Shown one piece after another: positions 1 through 5,131 of a stretch of DNA of 5,553 nucleotides. This stretch comes from Xanthobacteraceae bacterium (GTDB lineage Bacteria > Pseudomonadota > Alphaproteobacteria > Rhizobiales > Xanthobacteraceae), in the NCBI GenBank assembly GCA_025929595.1, contig JAICQA010000194.1:1-5553 (forward strand), read 5' to 3'. The stretch's first letter is position 1. Each line of letters begins with the position of its first letter. A program made the position numbers and the translations under genes. A model generated the notes under the pieces. The model was not told the DNA's origin. It worked only from the letters and a program-made list of their open reading frames with translations, and made no database searches.

Positions 1-546
1 GACGGTGGTGACCGCGTCCATCCATTTCTCGTTCTTGATCCACTCGACCGGCCCGGTCGCCGCGAGCAGCGCGTCGGCGAGATCGCGCGCGGCACCCTTC
101 ACGCGATTGTTCGGCACCGCGACCGTGATGCCGCGGCCGATCGAGGCCGGCGTGTTCGGCATCGCGCGCACGATCGCCGTGCCCTTCGGCAGGTCCTTCG
201 CGAGGAAACCGAGCGTCCGTCCCGCCATGATCGACACGACGACCGTGTCGCGGCCGACGAAGCGCGCAATCTGCTTCATCGCGTCGGGCGCCGTCTGCGG
301 CTTTACCGCCAGCACCACCGCCGCATGCGACGGCAGCAACGGCGGCTGCGGATCGCGCGCGATACGCTTCGCTGCGATCACCTTCGCGGCTTCCGGTGCG
401 GGCATCGGATCGATGACGGAGACGAGCGCCGGCGGCAGGCCGCGCGCCAGCCACGACTCCAGCAGCGCACCGCCCATCTTGCCGGCGCCGACCAGCAACA
501 CCGGACCCGGCACCTGGGCGAGTCCGTTCGCTCGATCAGCGCTCAT
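1..546 (-). CDS. proC: Pyrroline-5-carboxylate reductase, N-terminal part (C-terminus beyond window)
   Basis: This enzyme catalyses the last step of proline synthesis, the NAD(P)H-dependent reduction of 1-pyrroline-5-carboxylate to L-proline in the cytosol. I translated the minus strand by hand from the ATG at 546-544. The frame stays open for 182 codons to the window edge, so about one third of a usual ~270-residue protein is missing. The N-terminal Rossmann fold shows the dinucleotide-binding loop LLVGAGKMGG (residues 17-26), then VVLAVKPQ (77-84) and VVSIMAG (103-109). The family hallmark VRAMPNTPASIGRGITV is at 126-142. The visible part ends at KWMDAVTTV, just before where the family's SGSGPAY signature and the all-helical dimerisation domain would follow. 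The start lies 18 nt after the ybjN-like stop, so the two are probably co-transcribed. I see no good Shine-Dalgarno sequence before this ATG. The family call is very secure. Confidence 0.96.
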   Translation of the reverse strand, partial: MSADRANGLAQVPGPVLLVGAGKMGGALLESWLARGLPPALVSVIDPMPAPEAAKVIAAKRIARDPQPPLLPSHAAVVLAVKPQTAPDAMKQIARFVGRDTVVVSIMAGRTLGFLAKDLPKGTAIVRAMPNTPASIGRGITVAVPNNRVKGAARDLADALLAATGPVEWIKNEKWMDAVTTV

Positions 547-564
547 GGGCGGCAGCGGTTCGTG

Positions 565-1074
565 TCAGGCTTCACCGGCCGTCTCGAACAGCGTGGCGTC
601 CATCGCCTCCTTGGCGGTCTTGCCCGCCCAGATGACGTATTGGAACGCCGGGAAACAGCGCTCGGCCGCTTCGAGCGCGCTCTTGAGCATCGCCTCGCAT
701 TGCCGGCCGCTGGCCGTGGCACCGCCCGCCAGCACCAGCGCATTGCGGTACATGACCATGCCCTCGTCGGTCCACAGGTCGAAATGGCCGACCCAGAGTT
801 GCTCATTGACCGTCGCGAGCAGCTTCAGCACTTCGCCCTGGCGCGCCTCGGGCACCTTTACGTCGAAGGCGCACGCCAGATGCAGCGCTTCGATCTCGCT
901 CATCCATTGGAAAGAGACGTGATAGTCCGTCCACTTGCCGGCGATCGACAGTGAAATCTCGTAGTCGTTCGACCGCTCGAAGCTCCAGTCGTTGAGCGAC
1001 GCGAGTCGCTCGACCAGATCGACCGGATTCGCCGGGTTGACCGGCTGTTCGAAATCCATCTCGGTGAATGCCAT
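565..1074 (-). CDS. YbjN domain-containing protein
   Basis: A 169-residue soluble protein with the pattern of the YbjN family, which resembles type III secretion chaperones in fold and has no settled biochemical function. Recognisable parts are NDWSFERSNDYEISLSIAGK (28-47), WTDYHVSFQW (48-57), EALHLACAFDVKVP (62-75), a central NEQLWVGHFDLWTDEGMVMYRN stretch (90-111), and a C-terminal helical part with AMLKSALEAAERCFPAFQYVIW (128-149). It has no signal peptide or membrane segment. The frame extends upstream to an ATG at 1182, but those 36 extra residues (rich in Gly, Arg and Pro) look like non-coding sequence. The ATG at 1074 gives MAFTEMDFE, a usual family N-terminus, with a GAAGG purine run two bases before it. 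proC follows 18 nt downstream. The cluster of GANTC sites upstream probably lies in its promoter region. Role unknown. Confidence 0.88.
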   Translation of the reverse strand: MAFTEMDFEQPVNPANPVDLVERLASLNDWSFERSNDYEISLSIAGKWTDYHVSFQWMSEIEALHLACAFDVKVPEARQGEVLKLLATVNEQLWVGHFDLWTDEGMVMYRNALVLAGGATASGRQCEAMLKSALEAAERCFPAFQYVIWAGKTAKEAMDATLFETAGEA

Positions 1075-1152
1075 TGCCTTCGACCCCGTACACGGCTCTT
1101 GAGTTGGCGCGAGCCCCCGCCCGCGCGATGCAACGCCCCACCGAACGCCGCT

Positions 1153-1239
1153 GATTCGTTCCACCCCCTGTGGCGCCAACAAGGCCGAATCGTCGCGGAA
1201 CTGGGACTTGATTCGTCTTCAGCGAGCAGAATCGGATTC
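1153..1239. promoter_or_regulatory. Cluster of five GANTC (CcrM-type) sites in the ubiK-ybjN gap
   Basis: The 251-nt gap 1075-1325 has no convincing gene. Within it, GANTC occurs at 1153-1157, 1187-1191, 1210-1214, 1229-1233 and 1235-1239; a sixth lies inside the ybjN-like coding region at 1026-1030. GANTC is the target of the cell-cycle methyltransferase CcrM in alphaproteobacteria. Chance would give about one site per 256 bp, so five in 87 bp is dense. The cluster lies 79-165 nt upstream of the ybjN-like start, where promoter elements would be expected. I could not identify a clear -35/-10 pair or a CtrA box (TTAA-N7-TTAA). A regulatory role is inference. Confidence 0.4.
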
Positions 1240-1325
1240 GACCCTTGCTTCAATGGCAGGGCCGCGCGCGTCCACAGGCTTCGGGAAGTTGCGCACGCAA
1301 TTCAGACGCGAAGGCGAAGGAGCCG

Positions 1326-1577
1326 TTACTTTGGGAGTTTTTTCTCAACTTCTGCGAGTCTCGCGGCGAGCCGCTCGTTTTCCTCGCGGGCCTTGGCAGC
1401 CATGTCCTTGACGGCCTCATGCTCCTCCCGGGTCACGACGTCCATGTCGCGCAGGACGCGCTCCATTTGCGACTGCACGAGAGTCGAAACCTCGCGCCGC
1501 ACGCCTTCGGCGACTCCCGCCGCGTCGTTCATCAGGCGGGACATTTCGTCGAGAAAGCGGTTGCTGGTCTGGGCCAT
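1326..1577 (-). CDS. ubiK: Accessory factor UbiK family protein (BMFP domain)
   Basis: An 83-residue protein of the UbiK/YqiC (BMFP, formerly DUF526) family. Family members support aerobic ubiquinone synthesis by binding the lipid-carrier protein UbiJ, and they oligomerise through a C-terminal coiled coil. The sequence starts MAQTSNRFLDEMSRLMNDAAG, the usual amphipathic N-terminal helix, continues with VRREVSTLVQSQMERVLRDMDVVTREE (27-52), and ends in a charged heptad-like coiled coil (about 50-80: EEHEAVKDMAAKAREENERL onward) with a lysine-rich end. Length matches the family. A strong Shine-Dalgarno sequence supports the start. The gene is divergent from lgt across the palindromic repeat region, and ybjN follows on the same strand after 251 nt, so it is probably not in one tight operon with it. 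The family call is good; the ubiquinone role is transferred from Enterobacteria. Confidence 0.9.
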   Translation of the reverse strand: MAQTSNRFLDEMSRLMNDAAGVAEGVRREVSTLVQSQMERVLRDMDVVTREEHEAVKDMAAKAREENERLAARLAEVEKKLPK

Positions 1578-1581
1578 GATG

Positions 1582-1587
1582 CCCTCC
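1582..1587 (-). promoter_or_regulatory. Ribosome binding site of ubiK
   Basis: On the minus strand GGAGGG stands 4 nt before the ATG at 1577. It is the best Shine-Dalgarno sequence among the genes here and fixes the ubiK start; lgt, proC and pgeF have no comparable site. Confidence 0.7.
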
Positions 1588-1722
1588 GCGCGGAAATGGT
1601 GGAGCCGACGCGCCTCAAATGGGCTTTCCCGTGCGCGGACGCAAGCCCGCGCTACGGCGGTCCTTAATACTCCCTCATGGCCGGGCCGCCGCGCCGCCCT
1701 CCACGAAATCGATTTTTTCCCT

Positions 1723-1768
1723 CATGCCCGTCCCCGGACTTGATCCGGGGATTGACCCGGGCATCCAG
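1723..1768 (+). repeat. Palindromic repeat unit A (forward)
   Basis: Begins TCATGCCCG and ends GACCCGGGCATCCAG, with the hairpin 1731-1751 inside. The layout TCAT(G)CCCG - hairpin - GACCCGGG(C)ATCCAG is that of the repeat at 4623-4670. It is the forward partner of the inverted unit at 1785-1854. Confidence 0.65.
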
Positions 1769-1784
1769 AAATAGCGGCGGCGAT

Positions 1785-1854
1785 CTGGATGGCCGGGTCT
1801 CGCCGCCCATAGGCCGTGCTTCGCGCGGGCCCGTTAGCGGCGGCCCGGCCATGA
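1785..1854 (-). repeat. Palindromic repeat unit B (reverse)
   Basis: Read on the minus strand it begins TCATGGCCGGG and ends GAGACCCGGCCATCCAG, the same boundary words as unit A and as the repeat left of the nuclease gene. It shares GCTTCGCGC (1818-1826) with the loop of the repeat right of the nuclease (4998-5006). It is separated from unit A by 16 nt (1769-1784), so A and B form an inverted doublet. Confidence 0.6.
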
Positions 1855-1910
1855 GGGAGTTTTGGTTTGGACTTCTTGACTTCAACTACTCGCAAGCCGA
1901 TCACGCACTC

Positions 1911-2729
1911 ATGCCATTGCTGGTCATCCCCTATCCCCAGATCGACCCGATCCTGATCTCCATCGGTCCGTTTGCGATCCGCTGGTATGCGCTCGCCTAC
2001 GTGGCCGGCATCCTGCTCGCGTGGTGGCTCGCGCGCCGTATCGCCGCCAACGACTCGTATTGGGGCGGCGCCTCGCCGATCAGGCCTTCGGATGTTGACG
2101 ACGTCATCGTCTGGTGCGCGCTCGGCATCGTGCTCGGCGGCCGCATCGGCTATGTCCTCTTCTATCAGCCGCAATATTTTCTCTCGAACCCGGCCGAGAT
2201 CTTCGTAGTCTGGCGCGGCGGCATGTCGTTCCACGGCGGCTTCCTCGGCACCGTGCTGGCGCTGATCCTGTTCGCGCGCTCGCGGAAAATTCCGCCGCTC
2301 TCCATGCTCGACATTGCGGCCGTTGTCGTTCCGATGGGTCTGTTTCTCGGCCGCATCGCCAACTTCATCAACGGTGAACTATGGGGTCGCGTCACCGACG
2401 TGCCCTGGGCGATGGTCTTTCCGATGGCCGGCCCCGAGCCGCGCCATCCGAGCCAGCTCTATCAGGCGGGGCTTGAGGGCATTCTCCTCTTCGCAATCCT
2501 GATCTTCGCCGTGCAGCGCGGCGCGCTGGCGCGGCCGGGACTCATCGGCGGCCTGTTCGTCGGCGGCTACGGCGTCATGCGCGTCATCGGTGAATTCTTC
2601 CGCGAGCCCGACGCGCATATCGGCTTCCTCGCGGGCGGACTCACGATGGGGATGCTCTTGTCGATTCCGATGATCCTCGTCGGCGCGGGCACCGTCATGT
2701 ACGCACTGCGCAACCCGAAGGCGGCATGA
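1911..2729 (+). CDS. lgt: Prolipoprotein diacylglyceryl transferase
   Basis: An inner-membrane enzyme that transfers the diacylglyceryl group of phosphatidylglycerol to the lipobox cysteine of prolipoproteins, the first step of lipoprotein maturation. The 272-residue protein has several hydrophobic segments. Conserved features are FAIRWYALAY (21-30), where Tyr26 matches the essential Tyr26 of E. coli; RGGMSFHGGFLG (102-113) with His108 equivalent to E. coli His103; and the Lgt signature GRIANFINGELWG (147-159) with Arg148 and Asn151. HPSQLY (179-184) and FFREPD (229-234) are also typical. The start at 1911 gives MPLLVIPYPQID, the usual family beginning. An in-frame ATG at 1851, inside the repeat arm, would add 20 residues and is less likely. 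No Shine-Dalgarno sequence is visible before 1911. The stop overlaps the next start by 4 nt (ATGA), implying translational coupling. A lipoprotein gene, a possible substrate, lies downstream. Confidence 0.96.
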   Translation: MPLLVIPYPQIDPILISIGPFAIRWYALAYVAGILLAWWLARRIAANDSYWGGASPIRPSDVDDVIVWCALGIVLGGRIGYVLFYQPQYFLSNPAEIFVVWRGGMSFHGGFLGTVLALILFARSRKIPPLSMLDIAAVVVPMGLFLGRIANFINGELWGRVTDVPWAMVFPMAGPEPRHPSQLYQAGLEGILLFAILIFAVQRGALARPGLIGGLFVGGYGVMRVIGEFFREPDAHIGFLAGGLTMGMLLSIPMILVGAGTVMYALRNPKAA

Positions 2730-3811
2730 ACGTCCTCGAACAGGAAATCCGCGCGCTGATCGAGAGCGAAGGGCCGATCTCCGTCTCGCGTTACATGGCG
2801 CTGGCGCTCGGCCATCCGCTCCACGGTTACTACATCACGCGCGATCCGTTCGGCGTCGCAGGCGACTTCGTCACCGCGCCGGAAGTGAGCCAGATGTTCG
2901 GCGAGATGCTCGGTATCTGGTGCGCCGAGGTGTGGCGCTCGATGGGCGGGCCGGAGACGATCCATCTCGTCGAATTCGGTCCCGGCCGCGGCACTTTGAT
3001 GAGCGACCTGCTGCGCGCCGCACGCGTCCTGCCGCCTTTCCGCGCGGCGGTGAAGCTGCATCTGATCGAGACAAGTCCGGTGCTGGTCGAGCGCCAGCGC
3101 GCCGCGCTCGCCGACAGCGAAGCGGAGATTCACGGGCACAGGAATTTCTCTTCCGTACCTGCCGGGCCGCTCATCGTGCTCGGCAATGAATTCATCGACG
3201 CCCTGCCCATCGACCAGTTCATCAAGACCGAGAGCGGCTGGCACGAACGCAAGATCGGCCTCGTGGACGGCAAGCTCGTCTTCGCGCTCGATCCCGCCCC
3301 GCTATCGGGAATCGAAGAACAACTGCCGACGCGCCTGAAGCCGGCGCCTGCCGGCGCGTTGCTCGAACGCACGCTGCTCGCGCCCGTGCGCGACGCCGTG
3401 CATCGCATCGCCGCGGATGGCGGCGCTGCGCTCTTTATCGACTATGGCCAAAGCCAGACCGGCTTCGGCGACACGCTCCAGGCGGTGCGCGCCCACAAGG
3501 TTGCAAATGTTCTGGAAGACCCCGGCGAGGCCGATATCACCGCGCATGTTGATTTCGAAATGCTCGCCCGCACCGCGGCGCTCGGCGGCGTCCATGCGGT
3601 CGGCCCGGTGACGCAGGGCGATTTCCTGCGCGCGCTCGGCATCGAGCTGCGCGCCGAACGGCTGAAGCGCGGACAGGACGAAATAGTGGCGAAGGACGTG
3701 GACGCAGCACTCGCGCGCCTGACGAGCCCCTCGCCCGGCATGGGTGAATTGTTCAAGGCGATTGCCTTTGTGCATCCGTCGCTGCCGACACCGCCCGGAT
3801 TTGACTCGTAA
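2726..3811 (+). CDS. Class I SAM-dependent methyltransferase, MidA/NDUFAF7 family
   Basis: A 361-residue protein of the COG1565/DUF185 family. The mitochondrial member NDUFAF7 (MidA) dimethylates a conserved arginine of the complex I subunit NDUFS2. In bacteria a matching role on NuoD is plausible but not shown by this sequence. Visible family features are GYYITRDPFGVAGDFVTAPE (34-53) followed by SQMFGE (55-60), SAM-binding motif I VEFGPGRGTL (82-91), HLIETSP (112-118) with the acidic residue after strand 2, VLGNEFIDALPIDQF (151-165), and ALFIDYG (235-241). It is cytosolic with no signal peptide. The start overlaps the lgt stop by 4 nt and pgeF follows after 25 nt, so the three genes are very probably one transcript. 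The lgt - midA - pgeF order is common in Hyphomicrobiales. Confidence 0.92.
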   Translation: MNVLEQEIRALIESEGPISVSRYMALALGHPLHGYYITRDPFGVAGDFVTAPEVSQMFGEMLGIWCAEVWRSMGGPETIHLVEFGPGRGTLMSDLLRAARVLPPFRAAVKLHLIETSPVLVERQRAALADSEAEIHGHRNFSSVPAGPLIVLGNEFIDALPIDQFIKTESGWHERKIGLVDGKLVFALDPAPLSGIEEQLPTRLKPAPAGALLERTLLAPVRDAVHRIAADGGAALFIDYGQSQTGFGDTLQAVRAHKVANVLEDPGEADITAHVDFEMLARTAALGGVHAVGPVTQGDFLRALGIELRAERLKRGQDEIVAKDVDAALARLTSPSPGMGELFKAIAFVHPSLPTPPGFDS

Positions 3812-3836
3812 GCGGCCGCCCGCAACTGTCGCGCCG

Positions 3837-4601
3837 ATGATCCTCGCCGCCTCCCTCACCGGCCTGCCGCGCATCCGTCACGCCTTCTTCACGCGTGATG
3901 GCGGCGTGTCGCTTGGCGTCTACGCGACGATGAACGGCGGACAGGGCTCGAAGGACGATCCCAGGCATGTCGCCGAGAATCGCCGCCGCATGGCGGCGAC
4001 GCTGGAAGCGAAGTCGCTCGTCACTGCATTCCAGCATCACTCCGCGACCGCCGTCACCGCGACGGAACCGTGGACACGCGAACATGCACCTCGCGCGGAC
4101 GCGGTTGTGACGAAAACGCCCGGTATCGCCATCGGCGTCACCATCGCCGACTGCGGGCCGGTACTGTTCGCCGACGGCGACGCGGGCGTTATCGCCGCCG
4201 CCCATGCCGGCTGGCGCGGCGCGTTTGAGGGCATCGTTGAATCGACCGTTGCAAAAATGGAAGAGCTCGGCGCGCGGCGCGAAAATATCGCCGCCGTCAT
4301 CGGCCCGCTCATCCGCCAGCCGAGTTACGAAGTCGGGGCCGAATTCGTCGCGCGCTTTCAGGCCGCCGACGCTTCGTTCGAAAAATTCTTCAGGCCCGCC
4401 GCGCGCGAAGGCCACGCCATGTTCGACCTGCCCGGCTTCATCGCGCTGCGGCTCGAACAGGCGCGCGTCGGAACGGTGCAGGACCTTGGCCTCGATACTT
4501 ATTCCGACGAGACACGCTTCTACAGCTACCGCCGCACAACGCATCGCGGCGAGCCGGATTACGGCCGCCTGATCGCGGCGATTGCGCTTGCAGAGAAATA
4601 A
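3837..4601 (+). CDS. pgeF: Peptidoglycan editing factor (YfiH/DUF152, multicopper-oxidase-like fold)
   Basis: A 254-residue YfiH/PgeF family protein. E. coli PgeF prevents wrongly built peptidoglycan precursors with L-Ser in place of L-Ala from accumulating. Family members are also reported as zinc-dependent purine nucleoside phosphorylases / adenosine deaminases, and older annotation calls them laccases. FTRDGGVSLG is at 18-27. The metal site is complete: His68 in QHHSA, Cys106 in ADCGPVLF and His123 in AAHAGWRGAFEGI, with the 17-residue Cys-His spacing of E. coli YfiH. The C-terminal FYSYRR (228-233) and a GR before the last helix are also typical. The frame is open back to 3744, but that part overlaps the preceding gene. 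The ATG at 3837 gives MILAASLTGLPRIRHAFFTRDGG, the expected N-terminus. No Shine-Dalgarno sequence is seen, so translation may depend on the upstream gene 25 nt away. No hairpin followed by a T run marks its end. Confidence 0.94.
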   Translation: MILAASLTGLPRIRHAFFTRDGGVSLGVYATMNGGQGSKDDPRHVAENRRRMAATLEAKSLVTAFQHHSATAVTATEPWTREHAPRADAVVTKTPGIAIGVTIADCGPVLFADGDAGVIAAAHAGWRGAFEGIVESTVAKMEELGARRENIAAVIGPLIRQPSYEVGAEFVARFQAADASFEKFFRPAAREGHAMFDLPGFIALRLEQARVGTVQDLGLDTYSDETRFYSYRRTTHRGEPDYGRLIAAIALAEK

Positions 4602-4619
4602 AACGACGACAAACTAAGC

Positions 4620-4670
4620 CTGTCATCCCGGGTGAGTGAGGCCGAAGGCCGAACGAGACCCGGGATCCAG
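4620..4670 (+). repeat. Palindromic repeat left of the GIY-YIG gene
   Basis: Begins CTGTCATCCCGG and ends CCGGGATCCAG. A 9-bp stem (4625-4633/4658-4666) encloses an inner GGCC-GAA-GGCC hairpin (4640-4650). Both end words recur, inverted, in the repeat at 4980-5022, identical over 12 and 11 nt. It starts 18 nt after the pgeF stop and ends 8 nt before the nuclease ATG. There is no T run after the stem, so it is not a classical intrinsic terminator. Confidence 0.85.
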
Positions 4671-4672
4671 GA
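4669..4672 (+). promoter_or_regulatory. Ribosome binding site of the GIY-YIG gene, overlapping the repeat end
   Basis: AGGA stands 6 nt before the ATG at 4679. Its first two bases are the last two of the left palindromic repeat (GGATCCAG|GA). It favours the ATG at 4679 over the in-frame ATG at 4685, which would be 12 nt away. Confidence 0.5.
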
Positions 4673-4678
4673 CCGCCG

Positions 4679-4969
4679 ATGTCGATGGGATACTACCTGT
4701 ACATCATGGCGAGCGGACCCAAGGGAACGCTTTACATTGGCGTGACGTCCAATTTACCGCTGCGTGTCGCACAGCACAAATCGGGCGAGTTCGGCGGTTT
4801 CACAAAGAAGTATCAAGTGAAGAGGCTGGTCTTCGCGGAAGAATTTCAACGCGTCGAGGATGCGCTTGTCGCCGAGAAGCGAATGAAACGTTGGCAACGT
4901 CGATGGAAGATTGAGTTGATTGAGAAATCGAACCCGAACTGGTTTGACTTGGGGTCTTCGCTCCTCTGA
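4679..4969 (+). CDS. GIY-YIG nuclease family protein (single-domain, COG2827 type)
   Basis: A 96-residue protein that is almost entirely one GIY-YIG nuclease domain, of the small UPF0213/COG2827 kind, without a separate DNA-binding domain. YYLYIM (5-10) stands for the GIY strand and LYIGVTSNL (18-26) carries YIG at 19-21. Arg29 in LPLRVAQHK is the likely catalytic arginine, with His33 four residues later. Glu66 in ALVAEKRMKRWQRRWK (62-77) is the likely metal-binding glutamate. The end NPNWFDL (85-91) is the usual C-terminal motif of this subgroup. All expected active-site residues are present, so it looks functional. Substrate and biological role are unknown; relatives are often mislabelled as UvrC-like. 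The gene sits tightly between two inverted palindromic repeats and has lower G+C than its neighbours, consistent with transfer. Confidence 0.93.
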   Translation: MSMGYYLYIMASGPKGTLYIGVTSNLPLRVAQHKSGEFGGFTKKYQVKRLVFAEEFQRVEDALVAEKRMKRWQRRWKIELIEKSNPNWFDLGSSLL

Positions 4970-4979
4970 CTCCGGTGGT

Positions 4980-5022
4980 CTGGATCCCGGCTCTCGCGCT
5001 TCGCGCTCGGCCGGGATGACAG
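4980..5022 (-). repeat. Palindromic repeat right of the GIY-YIG gene (inverted copy)
   Basis: Read on the minus strand it begins CTGTCATCCCGG and ends CCGGGATCCAG, exactly the end words of the left repeat. Its 8-bp stem is 4984-4991/5010-5017 with an inner GCGC-TTC-GCGC hairpin (4996-5006). On the minus strand the inner loop reads GAA, as in the left copy. The interior differs in sequence but keeps the stem-in-stem structure, which suggests selection on structure. Nothing recognisable lies between 5023 and the next ribosome binding site at 5118. Confidence 0.85.
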
Positions 5023-5117
5023 AATCTCACGGCTGGACCCCTCCCCAGATTCCGACTACCAAAGAAAGCGACGGCGACGCCTGCGGACCCTTGGGGAACA
5101 ACGCGGGCGCGTCCGGC

Positions 5118-5123
5118 GGGGAG
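5118..5123 (+). promoter_or_regulatory. Ribosome binding site of the lipoprotein gene
   Basis: GGGGAG stands 8 nt before the ATG at 5132 and supports that start. Confidence 0.55.
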
Positions 5124-5131
5124 CGTCAACA

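Larger units (their letters stand above)
1669..1860. repeat. Structured repeat region with 24-nt perfect inverted ends, in the ubiK/lgt divergent gap
   Basis: The ends 1669-1692 and 1837-1860 are exact reverse complements over 24 nt (outer end ACTCCCTCATGGCC). Inside are further palindromes: an 8-bp stem 1731-1738/1744-1751 with a 5-nt loop, nested in 1724-1730/1758-1764; a 15-nt arm pair 1754-1768/1785-1799 with one mismatch; and an 8-bp pair 1776-1783/1800-1807. No protein is plausibly encoded. The minus-strand frame gives the PRIKSGDG-type peptide typical of translated alphaproteobacterial intergenic repeats. The left end is 91 nt from the ubiK start and the right end 50 nt from the lgt start. 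I see no target-site duplication. It may be a miniature mobile element, a nested insertion of several repeat units, or a structured leader. The rest of the 333-nt gap 1578-1910 holds only the ubiK ribosome binding site and a small GCGCGG/CCGCGC hairpin at 1633-1652. Confidence 0.8.
4620..5022 (+). mobile_element. Candidate mobile unit: GIY-YIG nuclease gene between inverted palindromic repeats
   Basis: A 403-bp block made of a palindromic repeat, a 96-codon GIY-YIG gene and the same type of repeat in inverse orientation. Coding sequence nearly fills the interior: 8 nt separate the left repeat from the ATG, and 10 nt separate the stop from the right repeat. The gene has 52% G+C by my count (151 of 291), well below neighbouring genes (about two thirds in lines I sampled). 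Removing the block would leave a 127-nt gap between pgeF and the lipoprotein gene, an ordinary spacing. I see no target-site duplication, and mobility is not shown by the sequence. It could be an immobile gene with flanking repeats acting as mRNA stabilisers or terminators. Confidence 0.45.

Noticed and set aside
5..922. Long plus-strand open frame of 305 codons
   Set aside because: It is antisense to proC and the ybjN-like gene, both with clear family motifs. Its peptide is Ser/Ala/Arg-rich without recognisable domains, as expected from the opposite strand of high-G+C genes.
1075..1182. N-terminal extension of the ybjN-like gene to the ATG at 1182
   Set aside because: The extra 36 residues look unlike the family N-terminus and have no conserved pattern; the ATG at 1074 fits the family and has a purine run before it.
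900..1253. Minus-strand open frame of 117 codons starting in the ubiK-ybjN gap
   Set aside because: About half of it overlaps the ybjN-like gene in another frame, and the remainder is an unrecognised, low-complexity Arg/Gly/Ser-rich peptide.
1664..1885. Minus-strand open frame of 73 codons across the ubiK/lgt gap
   Set aside because: It lies almost entirely in the palindromic repeat region. Its NPRIKSGDGHEG stretch is the kind of peptide produced by translating alphaproteobacterial intergenic repeats, not a protein family.
1862..1904. Possible sigma-70 promoter for lgt (TTGACT at 1876-1881, or TTGGTT at 1862-1867)
   Set aside because: The sequences 17 nt downstream (GATCAC and ACTACT) are poor -10 elements, so neither pair is convincing.
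4620..4670. Intrinsic terminator after pgeF
   Set aside because: The stem is strong, but no T run follows, and the same structure recurs inverted on the far side of the nuclease gene, so a repeat unit explains it better.
5096..5127. Possible EcfG-type stress promoter (GGAAC at 5096-5100) before the lipoprotein gene
   Set aside because: No CGTT-like -10 lies 16-17 nt downstream; the nearest similar word, CGTC, is about 23 nt away.
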